Positions 47,913-57,656 of a stretch of 64,000 nt of DNA are shown piece after piece (within the stretch, counting starts at the first letter, position 1; each line of letters begins with the position of its first letter). Position numbers and translations under genes: made by a program. Source of the stretch: Porphyridium purpureum (Eukaryota; Rhodophyta; Bangiophyceae; Porphyridiales; Porphyridiaceae); assembly GCA_008690995.1 (NCBI GenBank), contig VRMN01000008.1:1-64000 (forward strand), given 5' to 3'. The notes beneath the pieces are model-generated. The model was not told the DNA's origin. It was given only the letters and a program-made list of their open reading frames with translations, and searched no databases.

Positions 47913-49331
47913 TTAGTCTTGAGTGCCAGGCGGAGGCTGAGTGAGCGTTTCTGGGAATGAGTTTTCGGCCCAGTGTGGCGGCGTGAGAGGCGGAAGGTAG
48001 TCGTGTCGATGCCGCGAGCAGGACTGCATCATCCGCTCGGCCTTGTTGACGTCGCCGTGCGCAAGCGCAATGTACGTGTACCGGCATTCGTCGCATGTCG
48101 CCCCAATCTGCTGGGCGCGCGCCTCCTTGCCGCGCTTGGGCACGTTCACCTTGCGTACACCGACAAGGCGCCGCACGCCGTCTGCAGCTGCTGTACGTGC
48201 ATTAGGGCTTCGAGAGGCTCGGTAGCCCGCTTTACGCGGGCCCGTGAAGATGGGCTCCGCTCCAGGTGCCGCAGTGGATAGGCCGGCCTCTCCCGTCAGC
48301 GCTGAGGGAGCGCCGTCGAATCCTTCGACGTCTTGTGTCTCTCCCCGCGAGCTCGGCTTGGGCGGTGCCGCATTCATCCGAATACGCTCCCGCAGTGTGG
48401 GAGTCTTGGGTCTCTGCAAGACCGCCTGCTTATCTGCAGACCCATGTGTTCCGGTCCCGCTATCTCTACTTGGCAAGGGTCCAGCTGGCGCCGCCACTGC
48501 CGGCGCACCTGTCACATGCTGCTCTTCGGGATGCAGGGACGGTGGCGGTTCTTCTGTTGAGCAGTCGGAATTTTGTGTATACAAAAGCTCATCTCGATTG
48601 ACTGCTGGCCGCCTGTCTGCCGGTGTCAGTCTCAACGGCGATTCTGCCGGAGCGTCCACATGCATGACCGTCTCATCCGCGGCGATCGTTGTGCAGCCCG
48701 CCACGCGGTTCCGCATCGCATCGTCTCCAGGACATCCGGTATTCAAGCGAGCAATCCCGTCAAACTCCAACTTTTGCCGAACCGGATGACCATCCAATTC
48801 ATCCATCGGTACCCGCACGGCACCTCTTGCAAACGACATTGGAGCAGCCGCGCGGTCCGGATGAGCTGCAGGTCGAACGGATGATTTGGGCTCTTCTACC
48901 AAGTTTTCGTTTCGTGCTTCCTTGCTCGCTCGCAGTGAATTCCCTGTTGGAGTCCGAGCGGACGCCACCAAACTGGCCTCTGGCACCGCACATAAGGCCT
49001 CTGTCTCGTTCGCGTTCGTCATATTCCCTGCCTGGTGGACGCGATCGTTCATTCCACACTTTGCGAGCCATTTACCATCTACCTGACGCCATTTTTCCTG
49101 AACATCCAGCGCGCGCCCTGTTCTAGTCTCTGCCTTCTGGCCCTGCCCATGCACAAACTGCTCCAACAGAACGAGCTGCTGAGCGCACAATCTCTCCAGC
49201 GCGTCCATGCGCGCATGCACCTTTGCGAATTCCTCTGTCAGGCTCATGCCCTGCAAAGCTTGTTCCATCATCTTTCGTGCGCAAAATCCGACCAGTGCAT
49301 CTCCATCACGCGGCGCTTTCGCTGCCATCAT
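47913..49331 (-). CDS. CtIP/Sae2/COM1-type DNA end-resection factor
   Basis: Protein of 472 residues from the ATG at 49331. The C-terminus is diagnostic: CDECRYTYIALAHG, CSRHRHDYLPPLTPPHW, then AENSFPE match the CtIP C-terminal domain (CxxC ... CSRHR ... PP.TP..FW...FP). This domain, with Mre11-Rad50, starts resection of double-strand breaks, and a Thr in the TPP-like stretch is a usual CDK site. The N-terminus (EEFAKVHARMDALERLCAQQ, LVLLEQFV) is a probable coiled coil, the tetramerisation part in relatives. The middle is disordered. The first 70 residues of the longer frame are not needed and overlap the leader of the divergent gene. The start is about 170 bp from that gene's start. Confidence 0.85.
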   Translation of the reverse strand: MMAAKAPRDGDALVGFCARKMMEQALQGMSLTEEFAKVHARMDALERLCAQQLVLLEQFVHGQGQKAETRTGRALDVQEKWRQVDGKWLAKCGMNDRVHQAGNMTNANETEALCAVPEASLVASARTPTGNSLRASKEARNENLVEEPKSSVRPAAHPDRAAAPMSFARGAVRVPMDELDGHPVRQKLEFDGIARLNTGCPGDDAMRNRVAGCTTIAADETVMHVDAPAESPLRLTPADRRPAVNRDELLYTQNSDCSTEEPPPSLHPEEQHVTGAPAVAAPAGPLPSRDSGTGTHGSADKQAVLQRPKTPTLRERIRMNAAPPKPSSRGETQDVEGFDGAPSALTGEAGLSTAAPGAEPIFTGPRKAGYRASRSPNARTAAADGVRRLVGVRKVNVPKRGKEARAQQIGATCDECRYTYIALAHGDVNKAERMMQSCSRHRHDYLPPLTPPHWAENSFPETLTQPPPGTQD

Positions 49332-49500
49332 TCCTGCGTCCTCGCGCACTCTCTTTCCCTCTCTCCCCGTCTCTCTTTCTCTAGCTTCGACTTGGCCTCT
49401 CCCCGTGAATGCGCCACAGGTTCTCGAGTTAAGACACAACTGGGAGCAGGAGGAGAGGAACAAGACCGGGGCGGAGCACAAGGTTGATGAACGGGGTAAG
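49332..49500. promoter_or_regulatory. Short bidirectional promoter, CtIP / large helical protein
   Basis: Only 169 bp separate the preferred ATGs of two divergent genes. It is pyrimidine-rich (CTCTCTTTCTCTAGC-type runs around 49350-49385). No TATA box or TGTACAGTG motif is visible. Confidence 0.4.
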
Positions 49501-52500
49501 ATGGTCGCATCAAGTCCACAGCCAGCGCCGTTATGCTTCACGGAACTGTACGCGCAAATCCAGCAATGGGTCGTGGCTTGCGCGGATCAAGATGAAGATG
49601 CGGAGCGCGGAAAGCGACTAGACGAGTTGTTCGCGGATCACACGCTGGCGTTGCGTAATCTAGTCGCGAAAAGTGTGCTCGCACTATCGAATCATGTAGA
49701 TCAGCATGCCCGTGAGTCTCCTCCCGCTCGAATCTACTTCCGAGAATCAAGAGGCTCACCGGAGCAGAATCAGCAAAAGTCGCTGGCGCCTGGCGTCCAT
49801 GCTTACGTCGTTGAGATTACGAACGCGTTCAACTTGAAATATCAGGAAGCAACCACCTTGCTGTTTGATTTCTTAGCTTTCGCGTACGCCCCGCAGATCG
49901 ATTTGCTGCGCGGGAAGGTCCATCGACACCTTCGTCAGACGGTCGACCATTTGGACACGAACGAATTGGCGGCGCTGGCGCCCATGTTTAAGCTGGCCGA
50001 GTGGCAAGAGCTGGACACTATTTTTGGATTCAAGTGCTTGGCACTCATCTGCACAACGGCCAGGGAAGAGTCAACGAACAGTGCCGCGGTTGTCGCGTGT
50101 CGCCAGTTTCTGTCCAAAAATGAACGTATCGCAACCGACGCTTCGGAGGCGCTGCGCTCAGTTTCGTGGTCAAAATCCGCTGCAGAGGTGCGTTCAGCTG
50201 GACCCGGTGGACTTTCCCGTACCGGTGTCGCTCAGTTTCTCTTTGAATTTGCTGTCGAGCTATTGCGCAGCAGCGAATGTTCAGGAAATGACCTGGTCTC
50301 ATTTATGCGTGCAGCGCTTACGTACGACCAGACTGCCATGCACTCGTCGGCAGAACCAGATGGCAGTGCATTTGGTCTTGTTTTTGATCTGGTGGTGGCC
50401 GCATGTCTGATCAACGCCATGAATCTCGACCAATTGGTGAGCGCCGCGGATTTGGCATCACGGTCCGATCTGACGGAGGAACCAGATCAAAGCACCATCT
50501 CAAGCGACTCTACTCTTCTGACGCCGGAGATGCAGCAGCAGTTACGGCTCAGCGTCTTTGAGGAAGAGCACATTGCGCAAATCAACTCATTGCTGGATGA
50601 GCACGAGCAAGAAAGCGGCCCGCAAAAAAGCGGCCTGTTTGGTTCACTTTTGCTCGCGTGGGCATCTTATCTGAGAGCTTGCGCCATAGTGCTGCCTGCT
50701 GGTACAAAAGATACCATCAGCCGTGCGCAAAGATATCTGGAAATCGCCATTGACGAGTGCAATGTCTTCGAGTGGCTGGATAGGAGTCTAAATCACCTGT
50801 CGCAGTTGGGTGGGCTCTTCCTTGCGGTTTCTTGTTCGCGTGAGGTGTGTGCGGCATTTGCAGGTTTGGTGTGCTTGTTTGCAGACACGCACCCGCTGCT
50901 AGACCTGTTTCGAGGCGCACGACTCGTTCGGTTGCCCGTTTTCTGCTCAGTCGTGGGTCAGGTCATGAAGGTGGACGCAGCGGCGTGTCAGCTGATGTGG
51001 AGCAGGGAGACGCGTCTCAGCATGCGAATGCGTGGGCTCAATGCTCTTCTGCGGTATGGTATTCTTGTATTTCCGCACAACGCTTTGCCTTTACTCAAGT
51101 TGCTTGCAGGCATTGCGGCGGATTCCTTGACTGCTCAAGTCGCGCAGGAACTTCTTCGCACCGGTCTGACGACGCTCACCACAGTGGCACCAAGTCCGCC
51201 AGATATCTTTCTTGATTCCGCCGTGCCTGAGGATGAGCCGGCCTTTGCAGGCGCCATGGAGTCCGACATTAACTTCAGAGAGGCGGTGAATTTGTTGGGA
51301 GGGCTGTGTGAATCAGAAGTTCAGCAGCGCGTGCTGTTAAAGCAAACATATCGAGTCTTTAGCACCGGAATCGTACCGGGCGCAACAGCAAACGAGAAGG
51401 ACGTGTGGATCATGCGCGGCTCGGCGGGTATGGCGGCCGCAGCTGGGGATGTCGACCTGATTATTTGGCATAGTGTGTGGAATGGGTGGATGATTGTGCT
51501 CGCGATCCTTCACGAGTGGGATAACGTTGTGTCGTCACTCATTGCGACAGGCTTTAACCATGCCAGCGTTGATCCGTCGTGGGTGGTGGCGTCGCTTGAC
51601 CTGGTTGCGCGTGTGGCTCACGAGATTGCCTCCAGTCAACAGTCAACTTCTGGCTTTGTATGTGACGTTGACGACGAGCTCATTCTTCGCCTAATCGTTA
51701 GTACACTGGCGGTGCGTGAATCCGAGTCTGAATCACTGGGTATACCTCTCATCTTGGAAAAGCTGTTTGCTGCGTTGAACAAACTGTTTGACCTCGGCAG
51801 CCGCCTTCGGAAAGAGCGTATTCTTCGTCGTATTTTCGGTTCCGACTTAACGTGGCGTGATCACGTATTGCCAGACTTGCTCGCCCGAGGTTGGAAAGAC
51901 AACACACTACACCAAGTCACGCTCTTGCTATCCATGGTGCGTTCGTACAAAGATATGGTGCGCGATTCCTTTGCAAACAAATCCGATAATGAAAGTGCTC
52001 ATGCGGATCCGATCGTGCGAGGTACGTTGACATTTACTCTGGGTAGTGCTTTGCCATGGTGGCTTCGATTGCTCGACAATCTTCATTTTAAGCAGCAACA
52101 GCACGGCTTGCGTGGCACCTTTGCGACTGGTTTCCATTCTTCAGGGCAGAGTCCATCGCAGAATATATGGGACGTTCCGCACGTAGCATTCGAGCTACTG
52201 GATGGCTTCCGAAGCTACAGTTCGGTTTTAGACCACTCGCACGTGCTCGCATTGTGCTTACATCATACTTTGCACGCATTTCACACCGGTGGTGGTATTC
52301 TGGTTTCATTGCCATCGTTGTCCTTTGTTGGTTGCCTGTTTGCCCTGCTACGGTTCTGGCGAAACGCCTTGAGATGGATTTATACGGGGCTTGTCTTTGG
52401 CACCATATCTCAGCAACGTGCGAATGTCGCTCTGTCGTACTTGCAGCAAAGCTCTGTGGTCTGCCCCGTGCTGGCTCAGATGTGCGCAGGCCTCGGGCGT

Positions 52501-55500
52501 GGCTTTCTGGCCGTGAAAACACAGCATGCTGCGGGAGCTGAGCATAATGATCTGCAGTTCCTGCGAAGTGCGAGTGCCGAATGCTTAACCTTGCTTTGCA
52601 AAATTTTTGCCTTTGGGAGTGAAATTGCGATCGGTCCTGGCCAAAGTTCGTATGGTATTGGCGATAGCGTGAACTCGATGATGCTTATTTCGATCTCTCC
52701 GCATTCGCAGGAAGACTTCATGATGGAACAAATGACAAGAGGGCTTATATTGGTCTTAGAAAATGATTCAGAGAGGTGCGAGTCGGCACCCTTGTTGGAG
52801 TTCTTGGATGCGTCTGTGGCTACAGATCAGAGTGCGATTATGCGTGCGCTCATCCATCCCAAGCTTCTTCAGGTGATGGGGACGCATGTGGAACCCCAGC
52901 ACGGCTTAAAAGTAGAAGAGATGTACGACGGCTCGATTCTCAAGGCCGTATTTGTGCGGGCTAACGTCATCGTGAGTGCTTTTGAAACGATGAATCAAGA
53001 AGAGCTAGTGCGGGCCCACAGGCGCGTAGCTCGGTTGCTAGCGGAATTAGGAGGCATCATGACCTTGGTCCGCAGCGTATGGGACCGCCTCGGTCCCATT
53101 TGGCTGTCAGCCTTGTGGGATGCATGCGGTGTGCGTGCTTTGCTAGCACGCGCCTTGGAGATACTGAGTTCGTTCGCGTGCCACGTTGCTGGTTCATCTT
53201 CTCCTGCCACTTTACACGCAGATTCCTTGGACTTGAACGAGCCTGCGCTTCTCGTCGCCGAGCTTGCGCATGATGTCATGTTCTTGCTTTGCGATTGCGT
53301 GGCTGCTGGTAGTTTCTATGTGAATTCTTCAGAAGCTCTGACTTCATCAACTCAGGAGCCTAATGCTTCGGACGCGAGGAGTGCGTGGCGCCGCATTTGC
53401 AAGTGGTTGGAAGCTAGTGAACCTTCCGCGGCGGGATCTTGGCGCCATTTACTTGATTTCCTCGCCGAATCGCTGGCCTCGGAACTCAAGCTGAAAGATG
53501 CCTTTCAGAGAGGCTTAGTTGATGAGATCGAAGACATTGAGCGTGGCGGTAGCGTACTAGGGCTCCTCGAAGCCGACTCACAGCTTCGAAGCACTGTCGA
53601 AATTTTTCTTTCGGGCAGTGACAGAAACGACACTGTTGGTGCAGAAGTCTCTGCTCCGCTTGATCTCGCAGCGGGCGAGTCGGATCTGCAGTCTTTCTTT
53701 GCAAGTAGGCCATTTCTGTTTTGTGATCGTCGCACGCTTGTTCACATACGCCGTCTCATGACTGTTGAAGGGAAAAGGAAGCATGGCAGCGGAGTGAGGG
53801 AGGGCACGAATGGCTTGCCGCTTCCGTTGATGCTCGGTCCCATGTTCTTTCGAATTCGTTTGCAGTCCTTCGCTTCATGCTCTACGATGTTCCGCGTGTT
53901 CGTCACGGCCATGGCCTGCTTTGACCCGAAAGAAGGCGGTTTGAAGCGAGGCTTAATGGTTCGACTTGACTGTTCCCCTCCTCGCCCGGCTCTTCCTAGC
54001 CGTTTAGCCATAGAAGTGCCTGCATTTTCGCTGGGGGACAGTGGTGCCCCGGCCGCGACAAAGTGTGCGTCCCCAACCAGTGCTTGGCTACGGATCATGG
54101 CACTTCGTTGCATCCATCTGGTGAGTGAGTTTTCCGGCGGTATCGAGCATATAGTACACGCTTCTAATGCACTCAATGAGTGGCTTGAACTAGCTCATTT
54201 ACTTTTGATGAGTAGTCGTGATGTTGATGACAACATCATCGGCGCTGATGCGCGTTTTCCTCGGTCTGCTAGTCAGCTTTCGGTGCCTCTCCGACAAGCG
54301 AGCCGGACGACAACCGAACTTTGTCGCTGGATGTCGGAGCGACGCCGCGTGGGCGCGATTGACTCAGCCGTGGGACGGCCTGAATTATCTACGTTGGAGA
54401 AGCTGGTCGTGCTTATCGGTGCCCTGGTGAATCGTGGCGCTATTGACACTGAAGCACGCCACGCTGTGTCCCTTGCCTTATTTGCAACCATACATGAGCT
54501 TGAAGGCAGGTACATGGACGAAAATGTTTCAATGGTTGGACATCGCGGCCAGATGGATCAGCACGATGCTATTCGAGCGCGCGCATTAGACATCTTATCT
54601 GTCCTTTCTTTGCTTGGGACCAACTCTGGACACGTTTCAGGTAGCGAGGTTGACTTGAAAGCTCAGAGTGAAATAGAAAAGCAGGAAGCTGACCGAACGC
54701 GCAATTTGGCCGCGACGGTGGCGCTGACTGCGGATGTGATGCTGCACGTTGTCAGGCTCATGACTAAGGCGGACAAAACGGTGTTTACGTGTAATGAAGA
54801 AGATGAAAGCAGAAAATTGCTATTGAGCGCTCTCGGATGTCTTGAATGTCTGTTTGCTGGAGATGCTGAGAGTAGCACGGTTGGTCGACGCGCAGGCCTG
54901 CATCTGGTACTCGATTTTTTGTCAAGAACTGGCGACTGTGTGCTAGTGTTTCCAAAGCTTGCACAAGGTGGCGTTGTTTACGATGCCGACACTATGGAGC
55001 GAAGTATTTGGCTGGACATTTGGTGGATGTACTTGCGCATTACAACAGATGCTTTGTTGAGTGTGGGGGAAGGAAACATACATAGACTCTCCCATGGTGT
55101 AGCAGAATCATGCTTTCGTATGGGTACGACGCTTTGCGACTGCACGGACGTGTTTATTCTTCAGCCACAGTTCTCTCTGCGAGCGCTGACTTTAGCTCAG
55201 ATTCAAAACGCGGAGCACGCTAGTGCGTTTTGCTGGGCACTTGTTTCGTGCTTTGGTACTAATGAGACCGGCGCGAAGTTAAGGCGCAAGACCAACAATG
55301 TCAATCTGACGGAGAGTGCAGGCGTTTTTGATCGTATTGGCTCGTGCATGGTTGGTTTGGTGTACCAGACGTATCGCTTGCTGCGCGCGGAGCCGCTAGA
55401 AAGATGGGTCCGGCCAGTATCCGCTCTAGAAATTCAAAGCGCATTGCAGGATGAAGCTGGGCTTGAGGCGGCGTCGGATGTAGACTTTGCGGATGGGACC

Positions 55501-56346
55501 AGGAGTACAGGATACAGGGATGGCGCAAGCGCGAACCGCTTTGCCCAGCAGGCAAGCCCGCTGCCGGCGTCCGTGGTAGCGCCAAAGTTTGGGGTATCGG
55601 CAAATGCACGTTTGGGGAATGCTGGTGAAACGCTGTTGGTGCGGTCGGAAAGAACTTCCGAGTTTAGGACGCCACAGTCAGCGCTGAGACGTGCGCTTGT
55701 TCCGCCGTCACCCGCCATGCCGCCGACGCCGGCTTCGCTGGCCTCTAAGTCAACACCCACAACTGGTCACAATGGATCGAGTATCGGAGATGGCAACCTG
55801 GAAGCCAGCCTTGACGACGATGAGGAGCTTTCCGAGCCGCAACAATCATTCGGAGAATTCCTGTCGCTGAGTACGCTTCGTTGCCTGCGAAACGCGCTGG
55901 TTACCCTGCGGCGTCTACGCGTCGGCAGTGTTGGTGACACCATGACCTCTGCGGGAAATGCGACTTCTCGCTCTGGTGGATCCACATTTTTTGACACAAA
56001 CTCATTGAGCTTGTCTGGCGCACCAACGATAGGCTTGTTGGTCGCCATATTGCTGTATGCTGTGCATGAGTTAAACCTCCAGCGGACAAGCATGTGTTCG
56101 CGGGAAAAGGCTCGCGTTGTACGTGATATTGCGGAATGCGCGGCGTACCTCGTGGCGTCCTCTGTGCATGCCGCGATTCGCGAGGATTCGCCGCCTCCCA
56201 GAAGCGTGCGTGATGAAATGCGAAAGCGACTGATAACAATTCACCGGCATCTCATCAGCTCACCGCTTTTCAATGCGGGAATGTACCGCAGCAGCAGCTT
56301 TATCGGCAGCGCCGAGTTCAGACGATTTGTATTCGAGCAGCTTTGA
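49501..56346 (+). CDS. Very large alpha-helical protein, possibly Nup192/Nup205-type nucleoporin
   Basis: Protein of 2281 residues in a single exon, from the ATG at 49501 (MVASSPQPAPLCFTELYAQI). It is almost entirely amphipathic helices with short acidic or Ser-rich linkers. No membrane span, enzyme motif or zinc site is seen. Size, helical-solenoid character and the early block (EATTLLFDFLAFA, HLRQTVDHLDTNELAALAPM) fit the inner-ring scaffold nucleoporins Nup188/Nup192/Nup205, which have little sequence conservation. That is the best guess, not an identification. A disordered segment (about 2000-2120, rich in Pro/Ser/Ala) precedes the last 150 residues. Other large HEAT-type scaffolds are possible. 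Shares a short promoter region with the CtIP gene. Confidence 0.7.
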   Translation: MVASSPQPAPLCFTELYAQIQQWVVACADQDEDAERGKRLDELFADHTLALRNLVAKSVLALSNHVDQHARESPPARIYFRESRGSPEQNQQKSLAPGVHAYVVEITNAFNLKYQEATTLLFDFLAFAYAPQIDLLRGKVHRHLRQTVDHLDTNELAALAPMFKLAEWQELDTIFGFKCLALICTTAREESTNSAAVVACRQFLSKNERIATDASEALRSVSWSKSAAEVRSAGPGGLSRTGVAQFLFEFAVELLRSSECSGNDLVSFMRAALTYDQTAMHSSAEPDGSAFGLVFDLVVAACLINAMNLDQLVSAADLASRSDLTEEPDQSTISSDSTLLTPEMQQQLRLSVFEEEHIAQINSLLDEHEQESGPQKSGLFGSLLLAWASYLRACAIVLPAGTKDTISRAQRYLEIAIDECNVFEWLDRSLNHLSQLGGLFLAVSCSREVCAAFAGLVCLFADTHPLLDLFRGARLVRLPVFCSVVGQVMKVDAAACQLMWSRETRLSMRMRGLNALLRYGILVFPHNALPLLKLLAGIAADSLTAQVAQELLRTGLTTLTTVAPSPPDIFLDSAVPEDEPAFAGAMESDINFREAVNLLGGLCESEVQQRVLLKQTYRVFSTGIVPGATANEKDVWIMRGSAGMAAAAGDVDLIIWHSVWNGWMIVLAILHEWDNVVSSLIATGFNHASVDPSWVVASLDLVARVAHEIASSQQSTSGFVCDVDDELILRLIVSTLAVRESESESLGIPLILEKLFAALNKLFDLGSRLRKERILRRIFGSDLTWRDHVLPDLLARGWKDNTLHQVTLLLSMVRSYKDMVRDSFANKSDNESAHADPIVRGTLTFTLGSALPWWLRLLDNLHFKQQQHGLRGTFATGFHSSGQSPSQNIWDVPHVAFELLDGFRSYSSVLDHSHVLALCLHHTLHAFHTGGGILVSLPSLSFVGCLFALLRFWRNALRWIYTGLVFGTISQQRANVALSYLQQSSVVCPVLAQMCAGLGRGFLAVKTQHAAGAEHNDLQFLRSASAECLTLLCKIFAFGSEIAIGPGQSSYGIGDSVNSMMLISISPHSQEDFMMEQMTRGLILVLENDSERCESAPLLEFLDASVATDQSAIMRALIHPKLLQVMGTHVEPQHGLKVEEMYDGSILKAVFVRANVIVSAFETMNQEELVRAHRRVARLLAELGGIMTLVRSVWDRLGPIWLSALWDACGVRALLARALEILSSFACHVAGSSSPATLHADSLDLNEPALLVAELAHDVMFLLCDCVAAGSFYVNSSEALTSSTQEPNASDARSAWRRICKWLEASEPSAAGSWRHLLDFLAESLASELKLKDAFQRGLVDEIEDIERGGSVLGLLEADSQLRSTVEIFLSGSDRNDTVGAEVSAPLDLAAGESDLQSFFASRPFLFCDRRTLVHIRRLMTVEGKRKHGSGVREGTNGLPLPLMLGPMFFRIRLQSFASCSTMFRVFVTAMACFDPKEGGLKRGLMVRLDCSPPRPALPSRLAIEVPAFSLGDSGAPAATKCASPTSAWLRIMALRCIHLVSEFSGGIEHIVHASNALNEWLELAHLLLMSSRDVDDNIIGADARFPRSASQLSVPLRQASRTTTELCRWMSERRRVGAIDSAVGRPELSTLEKLVVLIGALVNRGAIDTEARHAVSLALFATIHELEGRYMDENVSMVGHRGQMDQHDAIRARALDILSVLSLLGTNSGHVSGSEVDLKAQSEIEKQEADRTRNLAATVALTADVMLHVVRLMTKADKTVFTCNEEDESRKLLLSALGCLECLFAGDAESSTVGRRAGLHLVLDFLSRTGDCVLVFPKLAQGGVVYDADTMERSIWLDIWWMYLRITTDALLSVGEGNIHRLSHGVAESCFRMGTTLCDCTDVFILQPQFSLRALTLAQIQNAEHASAFCWALVSCFGTNETGAKLRRKTNNVNLTESAGVFDRIGSCMVGLVYQTYRLLRAEPLERWVRPVSALEIQSALQDEAGLEAASDVDFADGTRSTGYRDGASANRFAQQASPLPASVVAPKFGVSANARLGNAGETLLVRSERTSEFRTPQSALRRALVPPSPAMPPTPASLASKSTPTTGHNGSSIGDGNLEASLDDDEELSEPQQSFGEFLSLSTLRCLRNALVTLRRLRVGSVGDTMTSAGNATSRSGGSTFFDTNSLSLSGAPTIGLLVAILLYAVHELNLQRTSMCSREKARVVRDIAECAAYLVASSVHAAIREDSPPPRSVRDEMRKRLITIHRHLISSPLFNAGMYRSSSFIGSAEFRRFVFEQL

Positions 56347-56376
56347 AAGGGAAGATCTGTAATCCAAAATTTCTAC

Positions 56377-56940
56377 TTATGTCCGGGCCTTCTTGGTGGT
56401 CCCGGGCCCATCCTTCACCTTGTATCGTTTTGCGGACTTCCTGCCAAGAAGAGCTAGGATCTTATTCGACTGCAGCCGATTCAGAATGAGCGGCTGACGG
56501 AGCCGCTGCCGCCTCCGCCGTGACTTTTTGGACATCTTATGCGCCGTATAGGATCTCCCCCGCGTGCGCACTAGCATGCTCGGGAGCACATCAAAGCGAT
56601 CCTTGCACCCCGTGTGCGTCTTCCACTTGCCCTTTCTCCCTATCCCGACTGATCGCACGAACACGCGCTGCACCGGCGTCGCCGCGGTCAAGCTTGTCAT
56701 CAAGCACTGCTGCAAACCCATCGATCTCCCTGGTTGCCGCTCACTCCTCAACACTGTGATCAGTCCTCGGCATCCTCCTGTCGCAAACGCGCTCCCGTCT
56801 CGTCCGGGGGCCGCTCTCCATCTCGGGCCGATCGATTCCACATTTCGCGCGCTCCTCTGCTTCACCAGTTCAAGTGCTTGTCGTGCAGTGGATGCAGCGA
56901 GCGTCGCGCACCTCCTGCGAACCAACAACAAACACAGCAT
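56377..56940 (-). CDS. Mitochondrial ribosomal protein bL35m
   Basis: Protein of 187 residues. The C-terminal part has the bL35 signature: KWKTHTGCKDRFDVLPSMLV corresponds to the KTH.GaaKRF start of bacterial L35, and HKMSKKSRRRRQRLRQPLIL to its HLL.KKsrkRkR.LR block. Bacterial L35 is about 65 residues. Here a 98-residue N-terminal extension rich in Arg, Ala and Ser with few acidic residues (MLCLLLVRRRCATLAASTAR) is a typical mitochondrial presequence; red-algal plastid L35 is normally plastid-encoded. It is part of the large ribosomal subunit. Only about 30 bp separate its stop from that of the large helical gene, tail to tail. Confidence 0.85.
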   Translation of the reverse strand: MLCLLLVRRRCATLAASTARQALELVKQRSARNVESIGPRWRAAPGRDGSAFATGGCRGLITVLRSERQPGRSMGLQQCLMTSLTAATPVQRVFVRSVGIGRKGKWKTHTGCKDRFDVLPSMLVRTRGRSYTAHKMSKKSRRRRQRLRQPLILNRLQSNKILALLGRKSAKRYKVKDGPGTTKKART

Positions 56941-57656
56941 TGCCGTCTAGCTCGCTCTCCCCGCCGTTCACTGTTCTTTGTCCCACCCGCGCGCGTACGC
57001 TCGACACTGTTTGCTCGTCCCTCAGTGGCTGTGTAGCAATTTTGCGTGTCCGTGTCCGTGGTGCGCGAAATACTTGCTGTCGACGCTGCTGGGTGATCGA
57101 TCAAACCTCCCGCGCGCGCTCTTCTGTCTCCAAGAGTCTAGCCGAGAACCCGCTGCGTGCACCAATATCGCGCGCTCCCTCGCGTGCGATGCGGGCGCGG
57201 AGTCCTTCCAAGGTTGGACCTGCTCGGACCGAAAGAATTGTTTTCGCGCTTTACAGAATTTCAACCATAGGCTCGAGCCAGGCTGTCAGCGTTACTTGTG
57301 TAAGAAGCTCCGCAACGAGCCGCCGCCGCACCCGATGCTGCTCCGGCATTCGGCGCGCTCCTCTCTCTTGACGTGCCTTTTGCAATTGGCTCCCCACGCT
57401 CGCAGCGCTGCGAACATGCGCCCCGAGCCTCGAAACAAACCTGCGTGGTTTCATTTTCTTAATGGTTTCATGGTTTATTGGGTTAACGGGTTAATGGTTA
57501 TAAGCGTTAAACTGGTTTAGCCGAGTGGAGCAGCATGATCAAGAGGACTTGACTGATGTGGGCCGCGGAAGGGCACGAGACGTTTAGCATGAAGGGCAGA
57601 GGAGCTTGACGTTGCGTGCAACTGGGCAGTGATGAGGGCCGGCATCGAGCGGCGAC
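56941..57656. other. Intergenic stretch, no gene supported
   Basis: About 715 bp between the divergent bL35m and sulfotransferase-like genes. From about 57470 to 57525 a run of GGTTTA/GGTTAA/GGTTAT-like words forms a loose repeat before the sulfotransferase-like gene. No TGTACAGTG motif and no coding frame of substance. Confidence 0.4.
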
